From contig JAKTNV010000007.1 in assembly GCA_022747635.1 (NCBI GenBank), positions 9,609,497 through 9,673,496 on the forward strand: a DNA stretch of 64,000 nt. Direction: 5' to 3'. This DNA comes from Hetaerina americana (lineage: Eukaryota > Arthropoda > Insecta > Odonata > Calopterygidae). The translations under genes and the position numbers were made by a program. The notes below the pieces were generated by a model, which saw only the letters and a program-made list of their open reading frames with translations, made no database searches and was not told the DNA's origin. This document shows positions 45,655 through 57,009 of the stretch, in pieces. The number at the start of each line of letters is the position of its first letter. Within the stretch, counting starts at the first letter, position 1.

Positions 45655-45900
45655 GCAATGTTGGGAATCACCGACGGAGCGAAGGTTAAATTACAGATTC
45701 ATTCTCTGGCATAAATTGAAAAAGGGTATCTTTAGTGATGTTGTCGAAAATGTACCATTAACCCTATCGTACTGCGCAAGTAGAAATCACTTAAGTTAAA
45801 TTAGAGAGATTAACTGTAAAAAAAAGATTGATTTAATGTATCATTTTCCCACAAATGATAAGGGAACAGAATGATCCGTCAGTCCGACCACGCCGCTGCT
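45655..45900 (+). mobile_element. LINE family A 3' part
   Basis: It begins GGGAATCACCGACGGAGCGA and continues through GTGATGTTGTCGAAAATG, TTAAATTAGAGAGATTAACT and TTTTCCCACAAATGATAAGG, stopping near GTCCGACCACGCCGC. The usual CCCCTGCC terminus is absent, so this copy is truncated at both ends. Confidence 0.7.
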
Positions 45901-45916
45901 GAAAATTAATGCTGAA

Positions 45917-46086
45917 AAATAAGTAACTCTACTGGACTCGGAGTGATGACTATTACCTAACTATTATGTAGTTGCATTGAAATCGGTCGCATAAAATGAA
46001 ATTTTTATTTAGTAGAAAATTGAAAATTTTTAATTAATCATCTTATTCCACCATATCACACCTGAAACGTCCCTTTTTATTCGATA
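45917..46086 (+). mobile_element. Solo end of the 31143-32000 foldback family
   Basis: It contains ACTGGACTCGGAGTGATGAC, TTATGTAGTTGCATTGAAAT, CGGTCGCATAAAATGA, AGTAGAAAATTG and TTTAATTAATCATC. It ends in TTCCACCATATCACACCTGA AACGTCCC. These match the right arm of the foldback plus the extension found outside its left arm. The hammerhead-like box is decayed (CCTAACTATTATG in place of CCTGATGATGATG). The partner arm is not visible, so this is a single unpaired terminal repeat. Confidence 0.65.
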
Positions 46087-46639
46087 AACTAAAGATAAAC
46101 CGTGGTGGTTCATAACTACGGATTTTATAATAATTTTAATGTCGTATTTTCAATTAATCACCAAATTTGTCCAAAAATTATTTTTATAAATCGTTAGCTT
46201 GTCCAAGGTGTTATCTTTGGTAATACATTTTTTCTCCCTAAACATATACTCAGGTGTAATAGTTAAGTTCTTGTATCTCTCGAGGTCAGCAAAATTTTGA
46301 CGAACGTGTTACTGTGATGGCGTGCGCATTGCCGCGCGCAATTTTTTAAAAGTTCAATATTGCATTTTGAAACTGAAATGAGATCCTCTGTGTCGTTCTC
46401 ACTAGCCTCTCCCGCCAGGCCCTCTTCTTCCCTCTTCCGAGGTGGAATTAAATACTAATGCCAATGACAACGTGTTCAGGGGCGCATCGAAGTGACCCAA
46501 CACTTTTTTTCTACTCGCTCTCCCAAGGGCCAGTTTTTTTTCGCACTTTTTTCCGTAGTTTTTTCTCCCTTTTTACTGACTGACCTTTTTCAATGGCCGT
46601 CTCGAATTTGGGATGCAGTTTGATTTATCGCGGAATGAG
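46087..46639. other. Interval without recognised features
   Basis: No gene or repeat recognised. Confidence 0.35.
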
Positions 46640-46860
46640 AGCAACCCCCTTCCCACGGAGTCGAGCACTGTGTCTAATCGGGTGTGTGTGTTGTGGCGGA
46701 GGGCCGACCGACCCACACCGCGCCGCTTCTCCGCGCGCAGTGCATTTGCGGCTCCCGGGCGGACGCCCCGACGTACACCCCCCCTCCCTTCCCTTAACAC
46801 CCTTCCCCCACGCAAGATTCGCCGGCCACCCTTCGATTCCCCACGAGACCTACGGAATTT
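46640..46860. other. Short GC-rich CpG-containing tract
   Basis: About 220 bp with frequent CpG and fewer homopolymer runs than other islands. Frames of 114-122 codons are open on both strands and unrecognised. Confidence 0.4.
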
Positions 46861-48289
46861 GGCAGCATCGAAATTATGTTCAGCTCGAGTTTCAATCGTG
46901 CTTAGGATTATCGCCAAAAACGATCGTCTTCATAAAAAAGAAATCACATCTGTGTGTTTAAGATGAATACAACTATTACGTGCTGTGTACCTAGTGAGCT
47001 TCCACTTCCTCTTGTCATTTACTTCCTCAGTCCTTCATGCTTCCTCCCTGCTCACATGCCGTCCAAATTTCCTATTCTCTTCCCTGCTCCCTTGACATTA
47101 TTCTGTCATGACCTTCAACCAGCAGCACAGCGCTCAATTTCACCGCCACCCGCTCTTTCTGCCTTTAACAGTGGAAATAATACAATATTTGGCCACATGC
47201 CGTCAGTTAGTACTGAAATTCGCTTGACTTTGAACACTGAAACCAATGAGCCCCATTCATCAGCATGACGGCTGTATTACGTTCCTCAGCTTGGTTTCCC
47301 ATCTGCTTATCTTGTGAAACACCCTGATTCCTCTTCTGTATATTTATTTACGCATACAATTTTGATAGCGATCTCAGAATGTAGTGATACGCAAGTTGAC
47401 ACCTTAAGATTAGTGGCATGGGACCGCCATTAAGGGAATGCAGTCGGTACGTATATCTAAGGCCATTTACACATTCGTATTTAATTTAACAATATTAATT
47501 ACGGAGTAATAAGCGTAATTACAAATAATTTACTATATTTGGATGCAAACTTGCTTCCTCTGATTGAGGATGAAATTATTTGGATCATTAATTTTGATCG
47601 AGAAATCTTTTCCCTTCCAAACGAACCCTTCGCCTTTTTGAGCTTTCTTCTGCGACGCGAATGAGACATTCCTCGCCTTCACCTGGGCGGAAGTGGCATG
47701 TTCCGTAATTTCGAGGAACCAACCCATTTCCCGATCACACGAGTACGTTTTATATCGCAAAGAGTGAATTTTTTAAAGACTGAACTTGTTTAGTCTTCCC
47801 AGATAATTCATTTCCGCCGCATTTCAACACTAGATGTGGCTTTTAAACCCATAAAACAAAAATCCGAAGGATTTCGAGGGTAAGACATGAGCAGATTACA
47901 TTAGATAGCAACGCTAAAAACCTCTGTGGAGATGCATCAAAGAAACTGGGCTTGAGCAAACGAATGGTTGGGAATACCAACTGGCGGAAAAAATAAGGAG
48001 GGACGTTAATCTGCGTCGGTAATAGCCCGTCTTGAATGCGTAACGAATCTTGTGGTCTCTTGCAAGAATGATCAAATTCTGGAATTGAACTGGACTTAGA
48101 AGATAGAGGCTGCCCATGTCGTGGAGAATTATTGTGAGCGACAGTTTTGATAACTTTATAAATTGTGAGAATGTTGGTTTGGAGACATTGGAATCACGTT
48201 ACTTGCAAGGGCGGCACTAACATGTTCACAGATAATAACCATTCTGGCTGATAATGCATTTTAATCATCATCGATAAGAATACATAATT
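46861..48289. other. AT-rich interval without recognised features
   Basis: No gene or repeat recognised. Confidence 0.35.
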
Positions 48290-48790
48290 CTAATTTATGC
48301 AAGAGATATAATTTGCAATGTAACCTTCGCTCCATAAGTGATTCTCAACCTAGATCCTCTGATAATTTTGATACTCTACTCAGTTTGTCAAAAACAACGT
48401 TTTACAAATGTAGCTCCTATCTACGCTGCACGCGATCTAATTCAGCAATCGATCCAACTTCGTGAGGATTCCACACACGAGCAGTCTTACTGGCAGCATC
48501 TTATAAATGAGGTCTAGTTAGCGAAAGAATATTTCCTTTTAACTTTTTGATCACATTTTCACGATACCCTTCTAACAAATCCTAATTTTTTGCTAGCTAG
48601 TCCACAAATTTCCCGTGTATCCTTTAACCAGGAGAGGTGGCTATTTAGGGTAACACCTAAGTATTAAATCGAGTTCGCACCTTTTATAACGGTCCTCTTG
48701 ATGCAGGAACCATTCGGAATAGAACTGTTCTAATTTAAAAAAATCACCAGTACGCAGTTTTATTCTATTGGCCAAGTGCTCATCAACGTG
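48290..48790 (-). mobile_element. LINE family A reverse-transcriptase and tail relic
   Basis: In broken minus-strand frames the order reads KLRTGDFFKLEQFYSEWFLH, a decayed thumb region, LVCGILTKLDR and LN-IAC. The GGTTGAGAATCACTTATGGA block (the HSRSEGK position) follows at about 48350. The stretch aligns with 56040-56290. An 80-bp piece (about 48345-48425) separates the two blocks and is not family-A sequence. Confidence 0.6.
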
Positions 48791-49239
48791 TTATACTTTT
48801 AGAATTAAGGTCTCCCGTTAAAGCCACTCTAAGCATATTTCTCTAAACCACTGCAGGGTCGGGAAATAATCGTACGCGTATCTTCAATCACGGAGTTGTT
48901 GCCGTTAACTTAAAGAAGGAATAAAAGAGAACTTACACTTCTCTCGAGAGCACTTAACTCTTATTCAAATGAAATTGGTCACCAAACATTCCCTGCTACA
49001 ATCCCTCTTCGCGTGTTGATAGGTAAAATCAAAATTAAAATATATAAGTAGAGTTACGAGTAAGGAAATTTAATAAAATAACGGCCTACCCAAGGAAGAT
49101 GCATCATCTCTTACCCTTTACTTTATCTCGTCTCGGAATTTTAGGAATATATAATCACCTAACTTGATCACTGTCCTCCATTCCGGCTGGTCCAACGCAT
49201 CCTTGCCCTCAACCGTTTTACGCTGGAATATTGGATCCA
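48791..49239. other. Interval without recognised features
   Basis: No gene or repeat recognised. Confidence 0.35.
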
Positions 49240-49500
49240 GGGCCCCGCTTCACTTCCGGGCGAGGCCCCCCCGCTGTCAATGGAGGGTGCGCATGATTCC
49301 CGCGAGCACCCATGGCGTGGTGGGCGCCACGGTTTGGTGCCCCGTCGACCGCGCTCGGGTCGCCGAAAGGGTCCGCGCGCGCCCTTCCACGCAGACCGGG
49401 AGTGGACGCCGGGGATCAACAGGTCTCCCTCGGCCACGCGGGGAGACGGACATGGGCCGCATCGCCCGAGCACGTGACGGGACCCGTGATTAAGAGGGAA
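49240..49500. other. CpG-rich island with balanced composition
   Basis: Unlike most islands it lacks long C or G runs and has dense CpG (for example CGCGCGCCC, TCGACCGCGCTCGG). Frames are open on both strands: 118 codons on minus (49524-49168) and 109 on plus (49164-49493). Neither resembles a known family. It is a better candidate for a true CpG island or a coding or regulatory exon than the homopolymer-rich tracts. Confidence 0.5.
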
Positions 49501-51479
49501 GCCGAGAGCTGATGGCATGCACATCGAACCGCACTGAAAACAGAAGGGAAATCTGATCGCAAATTCATTTGCTTGAACATAAAATCAGCCTAACAAAGTA
49601 TATTTATAAATTCACCTCGTTGGTTGAGATGAAAAGATCTTGTGTGGACGACATCGTGCGCGATAGTTTCTTGTTTAATATTATAGACACAAAAATTACG
49701 TTATTGTATCAGAGCAATAAAGTATAAAATTTGACTCATATCCTTAGAATCCCTAGACGCTTCTGCAAATGTATCAGAAGTAACTTTAGTTGCCCCCCCG
49801 CGCTATTTGATCGACAAATGTGAACAGTTTTACAGCACAGAAACCCTAGATCAAGAGTCAAACCAGAATCGGTCGATTTCCTATCCAGGCGCTCCTCATC
49901 AGTTGAGCAGAGGGCACGTCTAGTTCCTTTAAATCCATCTATTATTACTGCAGTGATAGATGCTGTAACTGGACGCCTCGTGGTCCAACTGTCTTAAAGC
50001 ACTCATTCGGAGACCTAAGATTCCTTTTCAAATCCCGATAGGGTAAAGTAATTTTCGCACGGCTACGTTGCTGTGATGTGTGCCCTCAAACGGCGTAGTG
50101 TTCGAGGAGAAAAAGATGCCGGGCTGGAGATCGCATCCCTTAACGTCCTTGATGTGTCCGAAGTCCTTCGCAGTCCTAATATCCTTATGAGAACTATATT
50201 AGCTTAATAAGTGCAATGATAGATCTCACTTTCTCCAGCCCTCGGGTTCCTGGAGTATCAAATGGGGGAGTCGTAGACGGACGGCCTTGCGACACGACCG
50301 TCGATGGTGGAAAGGGGGGGGGAGGGATGTAACGGAGGGTTGCGGAAGGAGGGGTCGTGGTGCACGGGTATGGCCTCTCCCACTCCCCTATCCCTCTCTA
50401 ATATCACCTAAGACGGTCGTACATATTTCCAGTGATTTCGAGACGAAAGGCTTGTTTTTTAAGATTAAAAAAATAATTAAATTTAAGGATCTAATACATT
50501 TTGGAAATGCAAGAATATAATTCCCTCACCCCACGTGGACGTTCATTTTGGAAGAATCATTTTCCCAGTGATATTCTGGCATAGATGGTAACTAGTGTGT
50601 TTAGTTACGAAGTCAAAAATTTCATTTTATTTCAATATGTTATGCAAATTCCATAAATTTACCACGGAGACACATTTTTTAGATGGTAGCTGTCTAACCG
50701 TCGGCTTTTTTTAAAAAAAGATAACTGAGGAGATACCCAATAGGAGTGGTTTATGCAGTCATCACAGTGACAACAGCAAAACTATTAGCCTTTATGGATG
50801 TATAAACGATTACCGTGATTTTAATACACAATAATAATAATGATTTAAACGAGGTCAAAGCTACATGTGTCTCGTATTTCAACACCATGTTGAAGTATTT
50901 ACGGATTAAATTTAATTTTGAAACTGTCATTACGTCGTAAATTTCAGGGATCACTTGTAGCAGCGCTTCGCCAAATGACACTTGATAATCCAGGAAACAA
51001 AACACGGCCATTAACTTACGCATCAAGTCAACAAGCTCAGCGCGGTTCTTTTGAAAATCCTTCCCGTCCTTTCATCCCTCCCGGATGAAAACGCAGTCCC
51101 GCAACAATTTAGGTTAGAATTGGACGAACGAATCGAGGTGGTTGAGCGCTCATCGTCACCGCCAACCACATACGTATTTCACCGCCACTTGTATTTCGCC
51201 GCTGGACACGCGAAATGCTACCACACACATACATACACACACACACTGCGTGGATTATAATTATTCCCTAACTCGTCTCTCTTTGCAAATCGTTTCATCC
51301 TCAACGGCGATTTCTCCTTCACAAGGAAGAGGCGAGAGGATTCGGCTCTAGAAACTCCGGCGATACTCGGAGGAAACCTCGATGTAGAAACGCGAGATCC
51401 CAGCGATTCCTCTCAACATTTTAATCACCGTCGACTCGGCAGTGTTTTCCTTCGATTCGTGACCAAAGACGAATATTTC
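49501..51479. other. Interval with a weak tRNA-like patch
   Basis: At about 49975-50045 GCCTCGTGGTCCAACTGTC, AAAGCACTCA and TTTTCAAATCCC resemble decayed A and B boxes of a tRNA-derived SINE like that at 8715. Nothing else is supported. A G-rich patch lies at 50308-50360. Confidence 0.3.
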
Positions 51480-52680
51480 GAGTGGAATTACCAAGTACTC
51501 TCTCTCCACTTGACCGGGTCTCCGACCCACACCGAGAGCTCCTCCCGAACGATCGTCGGGGTACTCTCGGCCGCGATGTGACGTGCGTGCGCGGTCGGGG
51601 CCGGTGCGCCTCGCACGTCCAGGCGCCCCGCGAGGCTCACCGCGGCGGATCTCACCCACGAGACGTTGGCTCCCGGCGAGCCCCCTCAGTGGGGGGCGGG
51701 CGTCCAAGTCGCTGTTCCCCGCTCCTCCCTCGGTGTGTCGACGCCTCCGAAGGCGGCGGCAGCGGCGGCGACCTTCCGCACTCGCCTCTCGCACCCGTGT
51801 TGACTCCCAGCCGACCCCGCTTCGAGTGATTGGGGTCACGAGGGTTGAACTCTCCGCGTCGACGTCGTCGTTGCATTGTGGTTCATCCCTCAGGTGAGGG
51901 GGGATGATGGGGAGGGGGGAGGGAGAGGGAGAGCGTGGGGTGTGTGTGTGGGGGGGGGAGAAAGGGTTAGGGACGCGTTCTTCGTCGGGGGTTGGAGAAA
52001 GAGCGGGCCCTTAACCCGATGCACATGCAAGCATGCATGCATAAAAAATGTATATATTCTTCCGGTTAGAGGGGCGCTGTACCCCTACCGATCCCCCGAG
52101 TCGGAGACCCCTTTAGGAAAAGAAAACCCCTTCCCCGGCCCCTCCGCCCCTTTCGGAAACCCCACCCAGGCCCCGGATTTTTTCCCATGCCCCTTCCGCG
52201 GGTAGGCTAAAAAAAACCGTCTCTCTCCGGGGCCGATAAAAAAACGCATATGCATACGAGGATGCCGCATGCTGTACCCCTTTGGGCACCGGGCCGACCC
52301 GGGGCCTTTTTTTTCCCCTGTCTCTCTCGGGCTACTCCTTGCTCTCGCTTCCTCCGCCCTGCCCTCGTGGCAAAGGGGCGGAGAGGCTCTTTCTATACAA
52401 GTAGGTACGCGCCGTCGTTGCCGGGGAAAAGGGTTAAAGGGTGGGCCACGACAATGTGCATCCCGGAAGGGAAATGGGCGGGGGAGGGGGGAGAGGAGTG
52501 CGGGTCCTCCGCCTCTCGGCCGGGGGAGAGTGGAATCTCGGCCCTCGAACAAGTTGCATTCGGTGCCGCCTGCCCTCCTTATGCGGAGGAAGCCCGCAGG
52601 CGGTGCTCGGACTTCGTTCAGCGGTGCCGTTGGGCGTGAATCGCGACCACAGTGACCCTTTGGTGCGCCATGTTTAGATA
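51480..52680. other. Large CpG/GC-rich island
   Basis: The part at 51480-51850 is CpG-dense with few homopolymers and is open on both strands (163 codons minus, 115 plus). The part at 51890-52680 is richer in G or C runs and carries a 216-codon minus-strand frame (52735-52085). I recognise no domain. The longest and most CpG-dense island, it is a plausible promoter or first-exon region, but no splice pattern or coding signature can be confirmed by eye. Confidence 0.5.
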
Positions 52681-52999
52681 CACACATCATGTACATGTGC
52701 ACGAATAATATTTTTGAGTCGCGCGGCCAAAACATTCTTCCCTATCCTTTTAAGTCGGTTTGATTCGTTTGCCTTCTTTCCCCTGGGTCTTTCATCTTCC
52801 TCGAGGAACATATCTGCCGGAAACATAAAGATTGAGCAGTCTTGGACATTCTACTAAGTTGTACGTGTCGTTTCATTTCGCTTTATTCTTAATTTTTCCT
52901 TTTTTTTAACTTTTTAAGCCCAGTTTCAAGTCTTCACGACTAAATCTGTCTCATCTTACGCAAGATGTTACGCTTCTGGAGTATTTTTTCTTTATATTC

Positions 53000-53110
53000 A
53001 TTTTGTTGCCAGTTCATCTCTATTCCCCACGCCAGACCAATGTCTCAACCCTGTAGGTAATCGATGGCGCGGCTATGCCCTGATAACATTTCTTTTTAAT
53101 AATTTTCTTG
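53000..53110 (-). mobile_element. Possible LINE family B fragment
   Basis: The minus strand reads KKKCYQGIAAPSITYRVETL then VW, resembling the (K)xxYxxxIxPxxxYGAETWxx segment. It is short, diverged and uncertain. Confidence 0.3.
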
Positions 53111-53800
53111 TTTTTTAAACGTCCGTAAATTGTTCCACTTATGACGACTACTCTTGAATTTATTGTATATGTTATATCTATGCCTTTTAGTGCGTAGTAA
53201 CCTAACCCTTTATATCAAAAATATTTTAATTGTCATATTGTTTGCTAATTGAATGCATTTTTCGCTCGTCGCACAGAAGGGGCGCATTGCTTATAATGAT
53301 AAAGATTTAGTTTTTATTTTACTGAGAAGTAGTAGCAAATTATCATCAGTGACGGAATTAAATAAAATAATGAGAAGTAAGAAACCGTGTATAACGTTTA
53401 AAAATGATTAAAACATTCTCGGAATATAATGTTAAGTGCTTCTGCATCCCTTATTTTCTCAAATTCCGTTCGTTGATTCCCTGGTGCAGCGTTCTGGCTC
53501 TCTTAGGTACGTATCTTGCTGCGAGAGGAGCACGTGGCGACTGGCCCAACGTTTCCTTCGCATCGCAGCGCGCTTTTTGTGGAGAGTGGAGGATGAAATG
53601 CGTTCCCCGTGCCCTGTACATGTACACTCACGAACACGGCCGGAGCCCCTGATTAGTCTGAGCACACGACAAAAGTCCTAAAGGTACATTATTAATCACA
53701 CTAGGCATCCAATCGGAAAATAACCAGGTTGCTTGCTCTTCGCAGCGGATTAGTAAATAAAATATGAAAACAAAGAAAATCATCAAAACCAAAGATAGAA
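53111..53800. other. Interval without recognised features
   Basis: An 82-codon plus-strand frame (53404-53652) is unrecognised. Nothing else is seen. Confidence 0.35.
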
Positions 53801-53809
53801 GGAAGTCAC

Positions 53810-53880
53810 CCTTCCGGGACTCAAACCAGCGACCTCTGGATTATAAGGAAATAGTGTTACCCTTTTTGCTATTGAAACCG
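53810..53880 (-). pseudogene. tRNA-like SINE or tRNA relic
   Basis: The minus strand reads CCTTATAATCCAGAGGTCGC then TGGTTTGAGTCCCGG. It has a B-box-like GGTTTGAGTCC and an anticodon-loop-like CTTATAA. The 5' half does not fold into a tRNA. It could be the head of a tRNA-derived SINE. Confidence 0.4.
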
Positions 53881-54334
53881 TGTAAAACCTGCTACACACG
53901 CTTATTTCACGAAAACAAATTGCTTCAGATCGTTGGCATGGAGTGAAAAATTGAGGAACGAGTCTGAATGAACGGTCAGCCTACGCTGTCTCAAGCATGT
54001 GTCGGTGTGTTGTCTATTCCATGTTGTGCATCATCCCACTGAAGTTAAAGCAAGAGAAGTGGTGTGCCGATTTAATGATTAATAATGGTCATAACGCCAA
54101 GTCATCGCTCCTTAATATATATTAAAACCGTCGAGAATATCCCAAGTGAGATTTCGGACGTCAAAGACCCACTCCCAGGCAACTTGGTGTCCAAGGGTTT
54201 CATACTGTAAAATATAGCTTTGGAGACCCTTTTAGGGTTTCCCAGAGCTAAAGGGCAGAATTCTGACTTAAGAGGTTACTAAGAATTCGCTATGAAGCGT
54301 AGCTTTGTGTGGTTTTAAAATCTAATCAGAGTAG

Positions 54335-54650
54335 TAGTAGTAGTTATTAGGGGAGGTGACCGACAGCTGAGGTCATTTGCGCCATAGGGGATGGACAGGA
54401 AAGGATGACGGGTGGAGAGAAACCCGGCGTCGGTATTAGCCTACTTTTTACGAAAGGTGTCAAGGGGTCCGCAGCTTAAAGTCCCATCCGACGGACGGCG
54501 TACTCACTCAAAGTGCCCTCCACAAAGCACCTCAAGTAGGGATTGAGATACAACTGGAAAATATTCGACACCGCTGGGATTTGCACCCGGGCCCTCTGGG
54601 TGGGAAGCCAGTACGATAGCTACCGCACCATCTCGAACCCTATCTAATCA
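54335..54650 (-). mobile_element. tRNA-Gly-like SINE
   Basis: On the minus strand the head (54640-54570) reads GAGATGGTGCGGTAGCTATC (A box), TGGCTTCCCACCCAGAGG with an anticodon-loop-like CTTCCCA, then GGGTGCAAATCCCAG (B box with a T-arm-like stem). The body contains a block whose plus-strand form includes GGAGGTGACCGACAGCTGAG and GTCATTTGCGCCATAGGGGA. A (GTA)n run ends it at about 54331-54343 on plus. It is a second SINE family, distinct from that at 43080. Confidence 0.65.
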
Positions 54651-54919
54651 GTGATTGAGGTTTTTGGGTTTAGTACATTTCAGGTTTTTAGATGAACTTG
54701 TAAGTCGGTCGATAGAATAGGATGCTGGAGGGTCAGAGGGGAAAAGGTTAGTTTAACGAGGAAGAGGAAGGACAAGAAACGACAGTTCGGCAGAGTTCAA
54801 AAGGAAGGAAGGACATGATGCTTACGTTTTGAAGAAATGGCTCGGAGGCACGCAACCGTTTTATACGCAACCATCGGCAAACCACATAAAAATATATTGT
54901 GGTTTGATTGAATTACGCA
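54651..54919. other. Interval without recognised features
   Basis: No gene or repeat recognised. Confidence 0.35.
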
Positions 54920-54974
54920 TTTCAGCACTGAATTTTAAAAAACCGATGTGTCTTTCCAACTAATATTTTATTCA

Positions 54975-55014
54975 GTGCAACTAGTTTCAACGTATCGGCG
55001 TCATCCTCAGGCAC
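54975..55014 (-). ncRNA. Hammerhead-ribozyme-like motif
   Basis: On the minus strand: GUGC (55014-55011), CUGAGGA (55010-55004), UG, hairpin ACG/CGU, U, GAA (54988-54986), self-complementary ACUAGU (54985-54980), U (54979, cleavage base), GCAC (54978-54975). GUGC and GCAC give four perfect stem-I pairs. It is the second-best match to the hammerhead layout after 5051-5093. Two extra bases follow A9, as at 31921. Confidence 0.5.
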
Positions 55015-55054
55015 GTACCTGTGGATTACGCAGATGCGTTGAAAATAGTTTTAC
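55015..55054 (+). ncRNA. Decayed hammerhead-like motif, partner unit
   Basis: CUGUGGA (one mismatch to CUGANGA) is followed by UU, a four-pair hairpin ACGC/GCGU with loop AGAU, U, GAA, AAUAGU and U. The hairpin word differs from the partner's ACG/CGU but still pairs. Stem I is lost. Confidence 0.4.
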
Positions 55055-55090
55055 CGAATAAAATATTTGGTCGAATTAGTAATCATGTAA

Positions 55091-55718
55091 ACAGAATTAC
55101 ACAATTATGTTTACATTTTCTGCGCATAATGCTGTTAGGACACGAGCATTTCAAAATGTTACGATGGCATTTTATTTTATTTGTTCCATCTTGGGGGCAC
55201 ATTCACGAATTCGGGTAGACCTTTCTGATTCACTTTGAGTGTCATCGCCCGTGAATTTAGAGCAGGGAGAGGTGAAACAAGGGTGGTGCCCAAGATAGAA
55301 TTGCATATTTCGGAAATGTCCCCGGAGTGAATTTGCACGTTTGCATAGCACGGACGAACAGGAAAAATAAGACGTTTCATAGGCTAATGGGTAAAGCAAA
55401 CAGTGGAAGATGGGTTGAATGGTTATACATATAGCCGGGCATAGTGAGTAGTTTTGCACCTCTCGTAATAGTTCCACCTCATAAAAGCGTGTTCCAGATA
55501 TGCATTAATCGAATAGCAACGTATCAATACTGGTATTTTTTTAAAAAATATGAAATTAAAAAACCATTGTAAACTGTGTAAACAAATATAGTTGAAACTG
55601 GCCCCTACTCATCTACGCCATCGATGTACACATTGTGAATTTCTGGATACATTTAACAATTGATGAATCTAGTGGATGCACTTTTAGTTTTGTCGTGAAC
55701 TACAATTTTAGATATTTT
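55091..55718. other. Interval without recognised features
   Basis: No gene or repeat recognised. Confidence 0.35.
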
Positions 55719-56290
55719 AGTACCTTGCAAGCTACTGCTAGGATGTGTGGCAGGGGGTGAATACACACCAGACTCATTTTGACCCGAATACGTATGACTC
55801 TATCGCGGTCAATGTCATTCTAATCCCTCATCGTTCGTGGTGAAAATGACATCTGAAATCTATCTGTTCTACACTTGAACTCTATAATTTAATTTATAAG
55901 ACCTCTTCTACCGTAGTAAGATGAGGGTAATAATACATTTTCAACATCACTGCTAAAAATACCTCCTTCCAATTCATGCAAGAAATTTAATCTGTAGTAA
56001 TTTAACCTTCGCTCCATGAGTGGTTCCCAGCCTAACAGCCTCTACGCTGCACGCGATCCAATTCGGCAACCAATCCAACTTAGTGAGGATCCCATATGCC
56101 AGCAGCATATATAAAAAGAGGCCTAACCAGCGAAAGGTAGCATTTCTCTTTGACCTTGATATCACATTTACCCAGTACTCTTCTAATAAATCCTAATTTT
56201 TTGTCAGCTTGTCCACTTATTCCACGCACGGGTTTCACCCCAGAGATTTTAAATAGATAATCCCAAAATATTTTTTGTAGTTTCAATTGA
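55719..56290 (-). mobile_element. LINE family A, longest 3' copy
   Basis: The minus-strand frame 56286-56080 reads ADKKLGFIRRVLGKCDIKVK, then EKCYLSLVRPLFIYAAGIWD and PH. This is a textbook CR1-type thumb: K-x-LGFIxRVL, EKxYLxLVRPxxEYAxxIWDPH. It continues LVAELDRVQRR, then jumps directly to GNHSWSEG, so the AARF...LGW segment kept at 2895-3066 has been deleted. The tail follows to a CACCCCCTGCCACACATCC terminus. About 570 bp of an element that should be several kb remains. It has no endonuclease or catalytic reverse-transcriptase core and is dead. Confidence 0.85.
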
Positions 56291-57009
56291 AATAGTTGTG
56301 TTGGTCGTCTGAACGGTACAAGGAAAAGTGAAACCGTCTCGTGAGGAATCCTAATGGAGAATCGGGAATATTCACGTTATTGTAGGATAATAGTGTTGGG
56401 GAGGAACTGGAAATCAGATAATTACATCTACGACGTAAAATATTGCAAAATTAGTACAAGAATATGCCTTGAGAAAATGATGAGTACAATTCACTCAAGT
56501 TGTGCACTGACACGGAAGGAACTTTGTCCCATTACATGGTTAGGCGAGACCTCATCGATTTAGTTGGGCGAAATTGATTGCAAAAGCCGTGGATATTATG
56601 TGTAATTTTTCTCTCTCTCAATATTTGAGACCACAACAGGAGGAAATATAATTTAGGCCAAGTTGAAGAATGTCATTAATGACAAATAAAAAACTGTTCA
56701 ACAGGCTGGTGGTCTGCAACCCATTCTAGATCGTAGCAATGCAGCTGTAAACGTTCGTATTGTATCACGAAAGATACTCATCGATTTCAGATGCAAGCAA
56801 ATGATAGCAATTGCCCTCATCCTGCCCTCAACATGCATCTAAAAATTTCTAGCAAACGAAATCAATTACCCCCTTAAAATCGGCAAATACTATTAGACGT
56901 ACATTTCAGGTACGACATCGGTAGATCGAGTGAGCTCGATGGACGTACATATATCCTCATCCACCGAGTTCGTTGGGAAAGGGTCGTAGGGGCCAGGGGT
57001 GTTGTTATC
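56291..57009. other. AT-rich interval without recognised features
   Basis: No gene or repeat recognised. Confidence 0.35.

Larger units (their letters stand above)
54920..55090. mobile_element. Diverged head-to-head repeat with hammerhead-like motifs
   Basis: The minus-strand block CGTTGAAACTAGTTGCACTG AATAAAATATTAGTTGG (54956-54992) is matched in the opposite direction by GCGTTGAAAATAGTTTTACC GAATAAAATATTTGGTCG (55036-55073). The two units meet at 55014/55015, the same arrangement as at 4957-5171. The right unit is decayed. No target duplication is evident. Confidence 0.5.
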
